Below, piece after piece: positions 57,075 through 64,000 of a DNA stretch of 64,000 bases. Location of the stretch: NCBI RefSeq assembly GCF_000695625.1, contig NZ_JMQI01000077.1, forward strand, positions 1 to 64,000, in the 5' to 3' direction. Position numbers and translations under genes: made by a program. Origin of the DNA: Amycolatopsis rifamycinica. Its GTDB lineage: Bacteria; Actinomycetota; Actinomycetes; Mycobacteriales; Pseudonocardiaceae. Position 1 is the first letter of the stretch; each line of letters begins with the position of its first letter. The notes under the pieces are model-generated. The model saw nothing but the letters and a program-made list of their open reading frames with translations. It searched no databases and had not been told where the DNA came from.

Positions 57075-57120
57075 ATTTAACCCCGCACGGCGCCCGGTCA
57101 CCCTGAACGGCATCGATACC

Positions 57121-57149
57121 TTGCGCACGATGTAATCGTGGGCTAGGTT
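57121..57149 (+). promoter_or_regulatory. ohrR-type promoter with operator in the spacer
   Basis: TTGCGC (57121-57126), 17 bases, TAGGTT (57144-57149), then seven bases to GTG 57157: a leaderless promoter. The spacer holds a perfect inverted repeat CACGAT-GTA-ATCGTG (57126-57140), a likely binding site for the encoded MarR/OhrR protein. Confidence 0.65.
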
Positions 57150-57156
57150 TGTCGAC

Positions 57157-57600
57157 GTGCCCAACGAGTTCCTCCTTGACGAGCAAGCCTGCTTCGCGCT
57201 GTACGCGGCGTCTCGCGCCGTGACGGATGCGTACCGGCCCCTGCTCGGCGAACTGGATCTCACCTACCCGCAGTACCTGGTGCTGCTGGTGCTGTGGGAG
57301 TCCGACGCCCGGCCGGTCAAGGAGATCGGCGAGGCGCTGCACCTGGACTACGGCACGCTTTCCCCGCTGCTCAAGCGGCTCGAGACCAACGGGCTGGTGA
57401 CGCGGACGCGACTGCCCGCGGACGAACGCACGGTGGTGGTCAGCCTGACCGAGCAGGGCCGGGCGGTGCGCACGCGCGCCGCCGGCGTCCCCTCGGCGAT
57501 CGGCTGCGCACTGGGCCTCGGCGACGAGGAGCGGCGGGAACTGATCAAGACCCTGCGGCGGCTGACGGCGTCAGCCGCCGCGTATTCGTCCGAGCACTGA
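57157..57600 (+). CDS. OhrR-like MarR-family regulator
   Basis: A 147-residue MarR-family repressor of the OhrR type. The N-terminal segment LDEQACFALYAASRAVTDAY has the single reactive cysteine position of OhrR sensors (Cys near residue 11), followed by LTYPQYLVLLVLWESDARPV and the wing RTRLPADERTVVVSLTEQGR. Organic peroxides would oxidise the cysteine and release DNA. The OsmC/Ohr-type gene 26 bp downstream is the expected target. Start fixed by the leaderless promoter. Confidence 0.88.
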   Translation: MPNEFLLDEQACFALYAASRAVTDAYRPLLGELDLTYPQYLVLLVLWESDARPVKEIGEALHLDYGTLSPLLKRLETNGLVTRTRLPADERTVVVSLTEQGRAVRTRAAGVPSAIGCALGLGDEERRELIKTLRRLTASAAAYSSEH

Positions 57601-57626
57601 ATCACCCGAACATCGAGGAGGCTTCT

Positions 57627-58061
57627 ATGCCCAGCCGTGACGCCACCACCCACTGGGTCGGCGGACTGAACAGCGGGAAGGGCGAGGTCACGCTGGACTC
57701 GTCCAACGCCGGCACGTTCGCGGTCTCGTTCCCGACCCGCGCGGGCAACCCGGACGGCCAGACGAGCCCCGAGGAGCTCATCGCGGCCGCGCACTCGTCG
57801 TGCCTGGCGATGAACCTGTCGGGCGTGCTGGAGTCCCACAAGCTCACGGCGGACTCGATCGACGTGAGCGCGGAGGTGACCCTCGGCCCGGCGGCCGGCG
57901 GCGGTTTCGAGATCAGCGGCATCGCGATCACGCTGCGCGCCTCGATCCCGGGCGTGACGGCGGAACAGTTCGCGGAGTACGCGGAGACGGCGGAGAAGAC
58001 CTGCCCGGTGTCGAAGGCCCTCGCGGGCACGACGATCACCATGGACGCGGCGCTCGCCTGA
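57627..58061 (+). CDS. OsmC-family peroxiredoxin
   Basis: A 144-residue OsmC/Ohr-fold protein reducing organic hydroperoxides. The two redox cysteines are in IAAAHSSCLAMNLSG and AEKTCPVSKALAG. It resembles OsmC more than Ohr in length and the PSRDATTHWVGGLNSGKGEV start. GAGGAGG precedes the ATG. It is co-transcribed with the OhrR-like gene and ends at a bidirectional terminator. Confidence 0.9.
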   Translation: MPSRDATTHWVGGLNSGKGEVTLDSSNAGTFAVSFPTRAGNPDGQTSPEELIAAAHSSCLAMNLSGVLESHKLTADSIDVSAEVTLGPAAGGGFEISGIAITLRASIPGVTAEQFAEYAETAEKTCPVSKALAGTTITMDAALA

Positions 58062-58072
58062 TCGCCCTTGCC

Positions 58073-58109
58073 GAGCGGCCCCTCGCCTTTCGCGGTGAGG
58101 GGCCGTTCG
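58073..58109. terminator. Bidirectional terminator between osmC-type and SDR genes
   Basis: CGGCCCCTC (58076-58084) pairs with GAGGGGCCG (58097-58105) around a 12-base loop, between convergent stops at 58061 and 58111. Confidence 0.7.
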
Positions 58110-58110
58110 C

Positions 58111-58914
58111 TCAGCCGAACGCGGCCTGCGCCACGGGTTCCCACTCCCGCCAGCCCGCCAGCCGTTCGCCGTACTCGGCTTCGACCGCCGCCAGCGACTT
58201 GCCGAAGAACATCCGGGCCGGCGGGTTCTCGATGTCCGCCAGCCGCAGCAACGGCTCCCGGGTCGCGCGGGGGTCGCCGAGGTCCCATTCGATCCGGGTC
58301 GCTTCGCGCACCGCGTCGTACGCCGGGTGGGGCTCGCTCCGGCGGACGCTGCCGCCCCCGAAGTCCGTCCGGTACGGGCCGGGCTCCAGGCAGATCACGT
58401 CGATCCCGAGGGCCGCCACCTCCTGGCGCAGGGACTCCGAAAGTCCTTCCACCGCCCACTTCGACGCGTGGTACGCGCCGATGCCCGGGAACGCGCGGAT
58501 GCCGCCCTCGCTGGTGACCTGGATGATCCGGCCGCGCCCCTGACGGCGCATGATCGGCAGGGCCGCCTGGGTCAGCCAGAGCGTGCCGAAGAAGTTCGTC
58601 TCGAGCTCCGCGCGGACCTCCTCCTCGGTCAGCTCCTCGACCATCCCGAAGTGCCCGTAACCGGCGTTGTTCACCAGCACGTCCAGGGACCCGAACTCCG
58701 CCGCCGCCCGCTCCACCGCGTCGACGGCGGCGGCGCGGTCGGTGACGTCCAGCCGCAGCGGCAGCACGGCGTCGCCGTACCGCTCGACGAGGGGACGCAG
58801 GCTTCCGACGTCCCGCGCGGTGGCGGCGACCCGGTCGCCGCGGGCCAGCGCCGCTTCGGTCCACTCGCGGCCGAAGCCCTTGGACGTCCCGGTGATGAAC
58901 CAGCTCTTCGTCAC
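58111..58914 (-). CDS. SDR family oxidoreductase
   Basis: A 267-residue classical short-chain dehydrogenase: TGTSKGFG near the N-terminus, NNAGYGHFGMVEELTEEEVR, IIQVTSEGGIRAFPGIGAYH and the intact catalytic motif YHASK. It is a paralogue of the SDR at 4.0 kb (shared GDRVAATARD, VVVNNAG/VLVNNAG, FGPLWVVQAALP/FGTLWLTQAALP). GTG 58914 follows GGAAGGG. It is divergent from a TetR gene 85 bp away, which likely represses it. Confidence 0.88.
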   Translation of the reverse strand: MTKSWFITGTSKGFGREWTEAALARGDRVAATARDVGSLRPLVERYGDAVLPLRLDVTDRAAAVDAVERAAAEFGSLDVLVNNAGYGHFGMVEELTEEEVRAELETNFFGTLWLTQAALPIMRRQGRGRIIQVTSEGGIRAFPGIGAYHASKWAVEGLSESLRQEVAALGIDVICLEPGPYRTDFGGGSVRRSEPHPAYDAVREATRIEWDLGDPRATREPLLRLADIENPPARMFFGKSLAAVEAEYGERLAGWREWEPVAQAAFG

Positions 58915-58966
58915 GACTTGCCCTTCCTGCTCGAATACTGCATCACAAGCTAACAGTAGCATGGAC

Positions 58967-58992
58967 TGCATTAATGCATCGAGTGGTAAGGT
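58967..58992 (+). promoter_or_regulatory. TetR operator palindrome and leaderless -10
   Basis: TGCATTAATGCA (58967-58978) is a perfect palindrome between the divergent SDR and TetR genes; ACTGCATC also occurs at about 58937. TAAGGT (58987-58992) is seven bases before ATG 59000. Confidence 0.6.
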
Positions 58993-58999
58993 GGCGGCC

Positions 59000-59638
59000 A
59001 TGATCGCGAACGACGGGCGCCGTGAGCGCAAGAAGGCCCAGACCCGCGCCCGCATCCAGGACGCGGCCCTGGACCTCTTCGCCGGTCAGGGCTACCGCGA
59101 AACCACGATCGCGCAGATCGCCGCGCGCGCCGACGTCGCGACCCGCACCGTCACGCTGCACTTCCCGGCCAAGGAGGACCTGCTCTTCGCCGACGACCCG
59201 TTCACCCCGGAGTCGCTGGCGGCGCGGCTGCGCGACCGGCAGCCGGAGAGCACGCTCGACGCGGTCCGTGAGTGGATGCACGCGACCATGCGCGAGCTCG
59301 ACGAGCGCGACCGCGCGACCGGGGTGGATCCCGCGCACCTCTGGCAGCGCCGCGCCCTCCGCGCCGACCTCCTCATGGCCGACGACGACCTCCGCGGCCG
59401 CGCCCGCGCCGGCTACCGCGACCTCGAACTCCTGATCGCCGAGGCCATCGGCGAGGACCTCGGCCTCCCGACGGACGCCCTGCTCCCCCGGCTCGCGGCC
59501 GTCACGGTGGTCACCGGCCTCCGGGAGATCTACGTGACCCGCGAAGGCCGGGCGCGCACGGCGGCGAGCGAACTGGCCGGCCTGGTCGACGAGGTGCTCG
59601 CGTTCGCCAAGGCCGGTCTCCGCACCGCTCCGGCGTGA
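59000..59638 (+). CDS. TetR-family transcriptional regulator
   Basis: A 212-residue repressor. The helix-turn-helix is at residues 10-60 (RARIQDAALDLFAGQGYRET, then RADVATRTVTLHFPAKEDLL). The effector domain (LWQRRALRADLLMADDDLRG) is of the AcrR C-terminal type. ATG 59000 fits the -10 at leaderless distance; an upstream in-frame ATG at 58962 would include the operator. It probably controls the divergent SDR gene. The ligand is unknown. Confidence 0.87.
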   Translation: MIANDGRRERKKAQTRARIQDAALDLFAGQGYRETTIAQIAARADVATRTVTLHFPAKEDLLFADDPFTPESLAARLRDRQPESTLDAVREWMHATMRELDERDRATGVDPAHLWQRRALRADLLMADDDLRGRARAGYRDLELLIAEAIGEDLGLPTDALLPRLAAVTVVTGLREIYVTREGRARTAASELAGLVDEVLAFAKAGLRTAPA

Positions 59639-59885
59639 GCCCACCGGCAGACCGATCGGTTTCGATCCTCGCGAACGGGGTCACCTCGCGGGAGGACCAT
59701 CGACGCGAACCCAGTCCGGCGGAAAGATCGAATCGGTTCGATCATCACCTGGCCCGGTGAATACGCGCGGAACAGCCCACGATTTTCTTGTGCATCCCCG
59801 AACCGTGCTCTACTTTTGATGGTCGTCGATGCGGTTCGACGAATCATGACGGGGTCGCCGTCTCCGGGGGGCAGTCGAGAACGCC
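59639..59885. promoter_or_regulatory. Upstream region of the LacI-like gene
   Basis: No gene is seen in 247 bases. Three related inverted elements occur: ACCGATCGGT at 59653-59662 followed by TTCGATC, GATCGAA-N4-TTCGATC at 59726-59743, and GTCGA-N5-TTCGAC at about 59824-59839. They look like LacI/GalR-type operators. Confidence 0.4.
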
Positions 59886-60779
59886 ATGCGCAAGCGGGGT
59901 CATCACCGGCACGCCGGGGCACGGCTGACCGCCGGCCGCCGGACGAATGTGCTCGCCCTGGTCGTTCCGCTGCGTGCCGGCGCCCATGACGTCGTCGTCC
60001 GGGAATTCGTGGCCGCCGCGATCGCCGCGGCCGGCGCCCGGGAACACGCCCTGTTGCTGATCACCGCCGAAGAGGGCCCGGCCGCGCTGCGCCGCGCGGT
60101 GTCCTCGTCCGTCGCCGACGGGGTCGTGCTGATGGACGTCGAGGCCGCCGACCCGCGCGTGCCGGTGCTGCTCGGGCTCGACCGGCCGGCGGTGCTGATC
60201 GGCGTGCCGGACCGGCCGCGCGGGCTCGGCTGCCTCGACCTGGACTTCGCCGCGGCGGGCGCGCTGTGCCTGGGCCACCTCGCCGGCCTGGGCCACGAGC
60301 ACGTCGCCCTGATCGGCGCGCCGCCCGCGGCCTACCGGCGCGGCAGCAGCTCCGCGACCCGGCTCGCCCGGGGCTTCACGGCGGAGGCGACCCGCCGCGG
60401 CCTCCGCTCCACCACGCTGGCCTGGGGAAACACCCCCCGGCAGATCCTGCGCGGCCTGGACGCGCTGTTCACCCGGCACCCGGACGTCACCGGCCTCGTG
60501 GTGCACAACGAAACCGCGCTGCCCGCCGTGCTGGCGGCCCTGCACCACCGGGAGCTGCGGGTGCCCGAGGACCTCTCGCTCGTCGCCGTCTGCCCGGAGA
60601 GCCTGACCGCGCACAGCCTGCTCGAGCTGACCTGCGTGGCGATCCCGGCGCGGGAGATCGGTGCGCTCGCCGTCGAAACGGTCATCGGGCAGCTCGACGA
60701 CGGCATCGCGCCCGGAACCCGGCTGCTGGCGCCGAAGCTGGCCGTCCGCGCCAGCACCGCGCCGCCACGCCCGCGGTGA
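59886..60779 (+). CDS. LacI-type sensor protein lacking the DNA-binding domain
   Basis: A 297-residue periplasmic-binding-protein-fold regulator domain of the LacI/GalR family: RRTNVLALVVPLRAGAHDVV, DGVVLMDVEAADPRVPVLLG, CLDLDFAAAGALCLGHLAGL, GHEHVALIGAPPAAY and the C-terminal CVAIPAREIGALAVETVIGQ. The helix-turn-helix of about 50 residues is missing; the protein begins within the hinge (RHAGARLTAGRRTNVL). A stop at 59847 in the same frame rules out extension. It precedes a secreted subtilase on the same strand. Confidence 0.82.
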   Translation: MRKRGHHRHAGARLTAGRRTNVLALVVPLRAGAHDVVVREFVAAAIAAAGAREHALLLITAEEGPAALRRAVSSSVADGVVLMDVEAADPRVPVLLGLDRPAVLIGVPDRPRGLGCLDLDFAAAGALCLGHLAGLGHEHVALIGAPPAAYRRGSSSATRLARGFTAEATRRGLRSTTLAWGNTPRQILRGLDALFTRHPDVTGLVVHNETALPAVLAALHHRELRVPEDLSLVAVCPESLTAHSLLELTCVAIPAREIGALAVETVIGQLDDGIAPGTRLLAPKLAVRASTAPPRPR

Positions 60780-60986
60780 CCCCCCGGGGCGAATGGCCTT
60801 CCGCATTTTGCCACTGACGGTATTCCGGTGATCAATTATCGGCGGTTGGTTCACGGAAATGATGTATTGCCCGGTACACCCGGGCCGGTGTTAACGTGAC
60901 CGCGGCGGCGCGCGGCTCATTTTTCCCGCACGCATTCGCCGAGACGAAATTCCGGGGGAAGCGATCTGCAGGTGGGGGTCCTTGAC
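60780..60986 (+). promoter_or_regulatory. Upstream region of the subtilase gene
   Basis: TTGCCC (60867-60872) and TAACGT (60892-60897), 19 bases apart, could form a promoter with a leader of about 85 bases. GGTGGGGG lies just before ATG 60987. Nothing else is recognised. Confidence 0.35.
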
Positions 60987-63900
60987 ATGCATCGAAGACA
61001 GCTGGCACTGGCGGCCGCCGTGGTGGCGGGGGTTTCGCTGCCCGTTCCGGCGGCGGCGGAACCGGCCGCCCCGCCCGTCGTCGCCGGCGATTCCGGGTCC
61101 TCCGTCACGCTGATCACCGGCGACCGGGTGCGGGTACTGCCGAATACCCGCGGGAAAAGCCCGGTCGTGGTCGAACCGGGCCCGGGACGCGAGCGGATCG
61201 GCTTCTTCCGCGAAACGAACACCGGCACGAAGCCCGGCGACATCACCGTGGTGCCGTCGGACGCGCTGGCGCTGGTGGCCGCCGGCCGGCTCGATCCCCG
61301 GCTGTTCGACGTCTCCGAACTGCTGCGGCAGCACCTCGCCGACTCCGCGGCGAGCCTGCCCCTGATCGTCACCTACGCCGCCGGCGGGGACCCGGCGGCC
61401 ACGCCGCCCGCCACCACGGCCGTGCGCGAGCTGCCGAGCGTGCGCGGCACGGCCCTGCGCCAGGACCGGCGCCGCGGCCCGGAGTTCTGGTCCTGGCTCA
61501 CCGCCGGGTCCGCGCTGCGGGCCGGGGTGGGCAAGGTGTGGCTGGACGGCCTGGCCACCCCGGCCCTCGACGTCAGCGTGCCGCAGATCGGCGGCCCGGA
61601 GGCGTGGCAGGCGGGGTACACGGGCCGCGGCGTCACCGTCGGCCTCCTCGACACCGGCGTCCGGGCCGATCACCCGGATCTCGCCGGCAAGGTCGTCGAG
61701 GCGAAGGACTTCACCGGGACCCGGCCGGACGCGAGCGACGACCTGGGGCACGGCACGCACGTCGCCGGCATCATCGCCGGGACCGGCGCCGCCTCCGGTG
61801 GGCGCTACCGCGGGGTCGCGCCGGACGCCCGGCTGATCAGCGGCAAGGTCTGCGTCGACCACGGCTGCCCGGAATCCGCGGTGATCGCCGGTCTGGAGTG
61901 GATCGCGCCGAAGGTGCGCGTGGTCAACCTGAGCCTCGGCGGCGACGCGACCGACGGCACGGATCCGGTGTCCCAGGCGGTGAACGCGCTGACCGCCCGC
62001 CACGGCACCCTCTTCGTCGCCCCGGCGGGCAACGACCGTTCGCTCGACCTGCCCGAACCGGGACCGGTCGTCGCGCCCGCCGCGGCGGACGCGGCACTGG
62101 CGGTCGGCAGCGTGTCGGCCCAGGACACCACCAGCGCGTTCTCCAACCGGGGCCCGCGGCTCGGCGACCACGCGGTCAAGCCCGACATCGCCGCGCCCGG
62201 CGAAGGCATCGTCTCGGCGCGGGCGACGGGCACGCGCGACGGCGACACCGCGCCGGTGGACGACGGCTACGCCCGGCTCTCCGGGACGTCGATGGCGGCA
62301 CCGCACGTCGCGGGGACGGCGGCCCTGCTGCTCCAGCGGCACCCGGACTGGCTCGCCGGCCGGCTCAAGACCACGTTGACCAGCACCGCCAAGCCGACCG
62401 CCGACGTCGCCGACCAGGGCGCCGGCCGGGTGGACGCGGCCCGCGCGGTCACCCAGCAGGTCACGGCCACCACCGGCAGCGTCGGTTACGGCTTCGTCGC
62501 CTGGCCGCGCACGCGAGCCGTCACGAAGACCGTGACCTACCACAACGACGGCGACGCGGCCGTCACCCTCGCGCTGGCCACCACTTCCCCGCTGTTCACG
62601 CCTTCGGCGGCGGCCGTCGTGGTGCCCGCGCACGGGAACGCCGACGTCGGCGTCACCCTCCGGGCGGGCGGGGACGCCGCCGGGCCGCACGGCGGCCGGC
62701 TGACCGCGACGGCGCCCGGGATCACCGTGCAGACCGCGCTCGGCGCCTTCCTGGAAGCCGAAAGCTACGACGTGTCCGTCCGGCTGATCGGCCGGGACGG
62801 GCGGTTCACGGCGGGCGTGGCCACGCTCGTCGACACCGCGACCGGGGCCGCGTTCGGCGTGCGGCCGTTTCGCGCCGACGGCACGGCCGTGGTGCGGGTC
62901 CCCAAGGGACGCTACGACCTCAACGCGCTAGACGTGTCCGGCGATCCGAGCGGCCGGACCCGCCCGGCCGCGGTGACGCTGCTGTCGCGGCCCGGTCAGC
63001 CGGTGACCGGCGACGTCTCGGTCACGCTCGACGCCCGCGCCGGCAAACCCCTGCGGGCGGTGGTCGACCGCCCGGACGCGCGGCTGCAGGGCGGTGAACT
63101 GGGCCTGGTGTCCGGGAACCCGGGCGGCACCCGCACGAACACGCTCGCCTGGATCGTCCAGCCGGGCAACGAGCTGTACGCGGCCGGCTCGGGCCGCGAG
63201 GTCACCGACCACACGTACGCGATGTACTTCCGGGCGACGCTGGAGGCCGGCGACGACCTCTACCAGCTCGCGCTGCTCGAACGCGGCCGCGTGCCGGCCG
63301 ACCCCGTCTTCCGGGTGCGCGACAAGGACCTCGCCGTGGTCGACGCCCGGTACCACACCCAGGGGAAACCGGCGGAAAGCCTGCGCGGCGACGACGTCAC
63401 CTTCGGCTTCCCGGGCGCCGACAGCGGCACGTACCAGGTCTCGGCGCCGGCGCTGCCGAGCCGGCGCACCGAGCACTACACGACCGGGGTGAGCTGGCAG
63501 CACGTCGTGGCGGTGTACCCGGACCCGCTGACCGACGCGGAGACCAGCTACTCGTACCGGACCTACCGGCCCGGCTTCCAGCACGCCGGCTGGAACCGCG
63601 CCCCGGTCGGGCCCGCGTTCGGCGCGCCGGCGGACGGCTGGGGTGTGCTGCGTGCCGGGAACCAGCTGGCGTACGCGATCCCGCTGGTGTCGGGCAGCGA
63701 CCCGGAGGTGTACACCACGCCGCCGGCGGGCCTCACCGGCACGGCGACGCTCTCGCGCGACGGCGTCACGCTGGCCACCGCGGAGAACCCGGCCGCCGGT
63801 GCGCTCGCCATCCCGGACGGTGCGGGCACGTACACGCTGCGGTCCGTCGCCACGCGCAGCGTGCCGTGGTCGGTGGTGGGCACCGCGGTGGACGTGGCGT

Positions 63901-64000
63901 GGACGTTCCGCGAGCCCGGCCTGGCGGCGCCGGCGAAGCCGTTGCCGCTGCTGGTGGTCCGGGCCGAGGGCGCGGTCGACGACCAGAGCCGCGCCCCGGC
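60987..64000 (+). CDS. Secreted S8 subtilisin-family protease (3' end outside window)
   Basis: At least 1004 codons. A Sec signal (RRQLALAAAVVAGVSLPVPA) is followed by a propeptide-like region to about residue 190 and the subtilase domain. The catalytic triad is complete: Asp in VGLLDTGVRADHPDL (near 222), His in LGHGTHVAGIIAG (near 257) and Ser in LSGTSMAAPHVAGTAALLL (near 433). Beta-rich repeats follow (VTKTVTYHNDGDAAVTLALA), as in large Streptomyces-type extracellular subtilases. It is cut by the window end at 64000. It follows the LacI-like gene by 207 bp. Confidence 0.9.
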   Translation, partial: MHRRQLALAAAVVAGVSLPVPAAAEPAAPPVVAGDSGSSVTLITGDRVRVLPNTRGKSPVVVEPGPGRERIGFFRETNTGTKPGDITVVPSDALALVAAGRLDPRLFDVSELLRQHLADSAASLPLIVTYAAGGDPAATPPATTAVRELPSVRGTALRQDRRRGPEFWSWLTAGSALRAGVGKVWLDGLATPALDVSVPQIGGPEAWQAGYTGRGVTVGLLDTGVRADHPDLAGKVVEAKDFTGTRPDASDDLGHGTHVAGIIAGTGAASGGRYRGVAPDARLISGKVCVDHGCPESAVIAGLEWIAPKVRVVNLSLGGDATDGTDPVSQAVNALTARHGTLFVAPAGNDRSLDLPEPGPVVAPAAADAALAVGSVSAQDTTSAFSNRGPRLGDHAVKPDIAAPGEGIVSARATGTRDGDTAPVDDGYARLSGTSMAAPHVAGTAALLLQRHPDWLAGRLKTTLTSTAKPTADVADQGAGRVDAARAVTQQVTATTGSVGYGFVAWPRTRAVTKTVTYHNDGDAAVTLALATTSPLFTPSAAAVVVPAHGNADVGVTLRAGGDAAGPHGGRLTATAPGITVQTALGAFLEAESYDVSVRLIGRDGRFTAGVATLVDTATGAAFGVRPFRADGTAVVRVPKGRYDLNALDVSGDPSGRTRPAAVTLLSRPGQPVTGDVSVTLDARAGKPLRAVVDRPDARLQGGELGLVSGNPGGTRTNTLAWIVQPGNELYAAGSGREVTDHTYAMYFRATLEAGDDLYQLALLERGRVPADPVFRVRDKDLAVVDARYHTQGKPAESLRGDDVTFGFPGADSGTYQVSAPALPSRRTEHYTTGVSWQHVVAVYPDPLTDAETSYSYRTYRPGFQHAGWNRAPVGPAFGAPADGWGVLRAGNQLAYAIPLVSGSDPEVYTTPPAGLTGTATLSRDGVTLATAENPAAGALAIPDGAGTYTLRSVATRSVPWSVVGTAVDVAWTFREPGLAAPAKPLPLLVVRAEGAVDDQSRAP

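Overview
The window is one continuous piece of a high-GC actinobacterial chromosome. GC is roughly 70% or more by eye, third codon positions are nearly all G or C, and many starts are GTG or TTG. The gene content points to the Pseudonocardiales (an Amycolatopsis-like genome is my best guess, by inference). It has the ftsZ-pgeF-yggS-sepF-yggT-wag31 end of the division cluster, a SigC-type and a SigK/RskA sigma system, a GH65/beta-phosphoglucomutase pair laid out like mycobacterial Rv3400-Rv3401, F420-type LLM oxidoreductases, a SAM-IV riboswitch, an ileS T-box and many leaderless genes. No rRNA, tRNA, insertion sequence, prophage or CRISPR array was found.

Layout. 1-6 kb: a MoxR/CoxE-type ATPase pair cut by the window edge, an aldo/keto reductase, a TetR-LLM pair, an SDR and a lower-GC membrane protein that may carry a TRADD-N-associated membrane domain. 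6-12 kb: PucR regulator, a two-gene molybdenum hydroxylase, sigC and a divergent zinc-finger membrane protein. 12-20 kb: DUF427, ROK, an FMN-split-barrel/MarR pair whose start codons overlap in one palindrome, a thioesterase, ArsR, the HAD/GH65 pair and Ppx. 20-31 kb: a sortase without its cysteine, an LLM oxidoreductase, fumarylacetoacetase, and a 6.6 kb gene with four tandem DUF885 metallopeptidase units. 31-50 kb (nearly all minus strand): RluD-type synthase, lspA, paralogous membrane proteins, a SAM-IV-controlled class V aminotransferase, M23 peptidase, cation/proton antiporter, a PBP, ileS with T-box, wag31, yggT, sepF, yggS, pgeF, ftsZ. 50-56 kb: a SigK cluster (rskA, sigK, DUF1365, FAD amine oxidase, cyclopropane-type methyltransferase, DUF1295), matching mycobacterial Rv0444c-Rv0449c in content. 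56-64 kb: a PadR/membrane relic, OhrR/OsmC, SDR/TetR, a LacI-like protein lacking its DNA-binding domain, and a large secreted subtilase running off the end.

How the genes work together. The division genes form a co-directional block with translational overlaps. The SigK block has two divergent promoters of identical geometry that should drive lipid-modifying enzymes. Several regulator/target pairs sit beside palindromic operators. Intergenic DNA is unusual: four unrelated repeat arrays (14-, 78-, 21- and 21-bp units) each begin or end at a gene 3' end, and a 49-bp dispersed element occurs twice.

The strongest candidates for something undescribed are the four-unit DUF885 protein, the 21-bp-phased intergenic arrays, the palindrome holding two divergent start codons, and the serine-for-cysteine sortase homologue.
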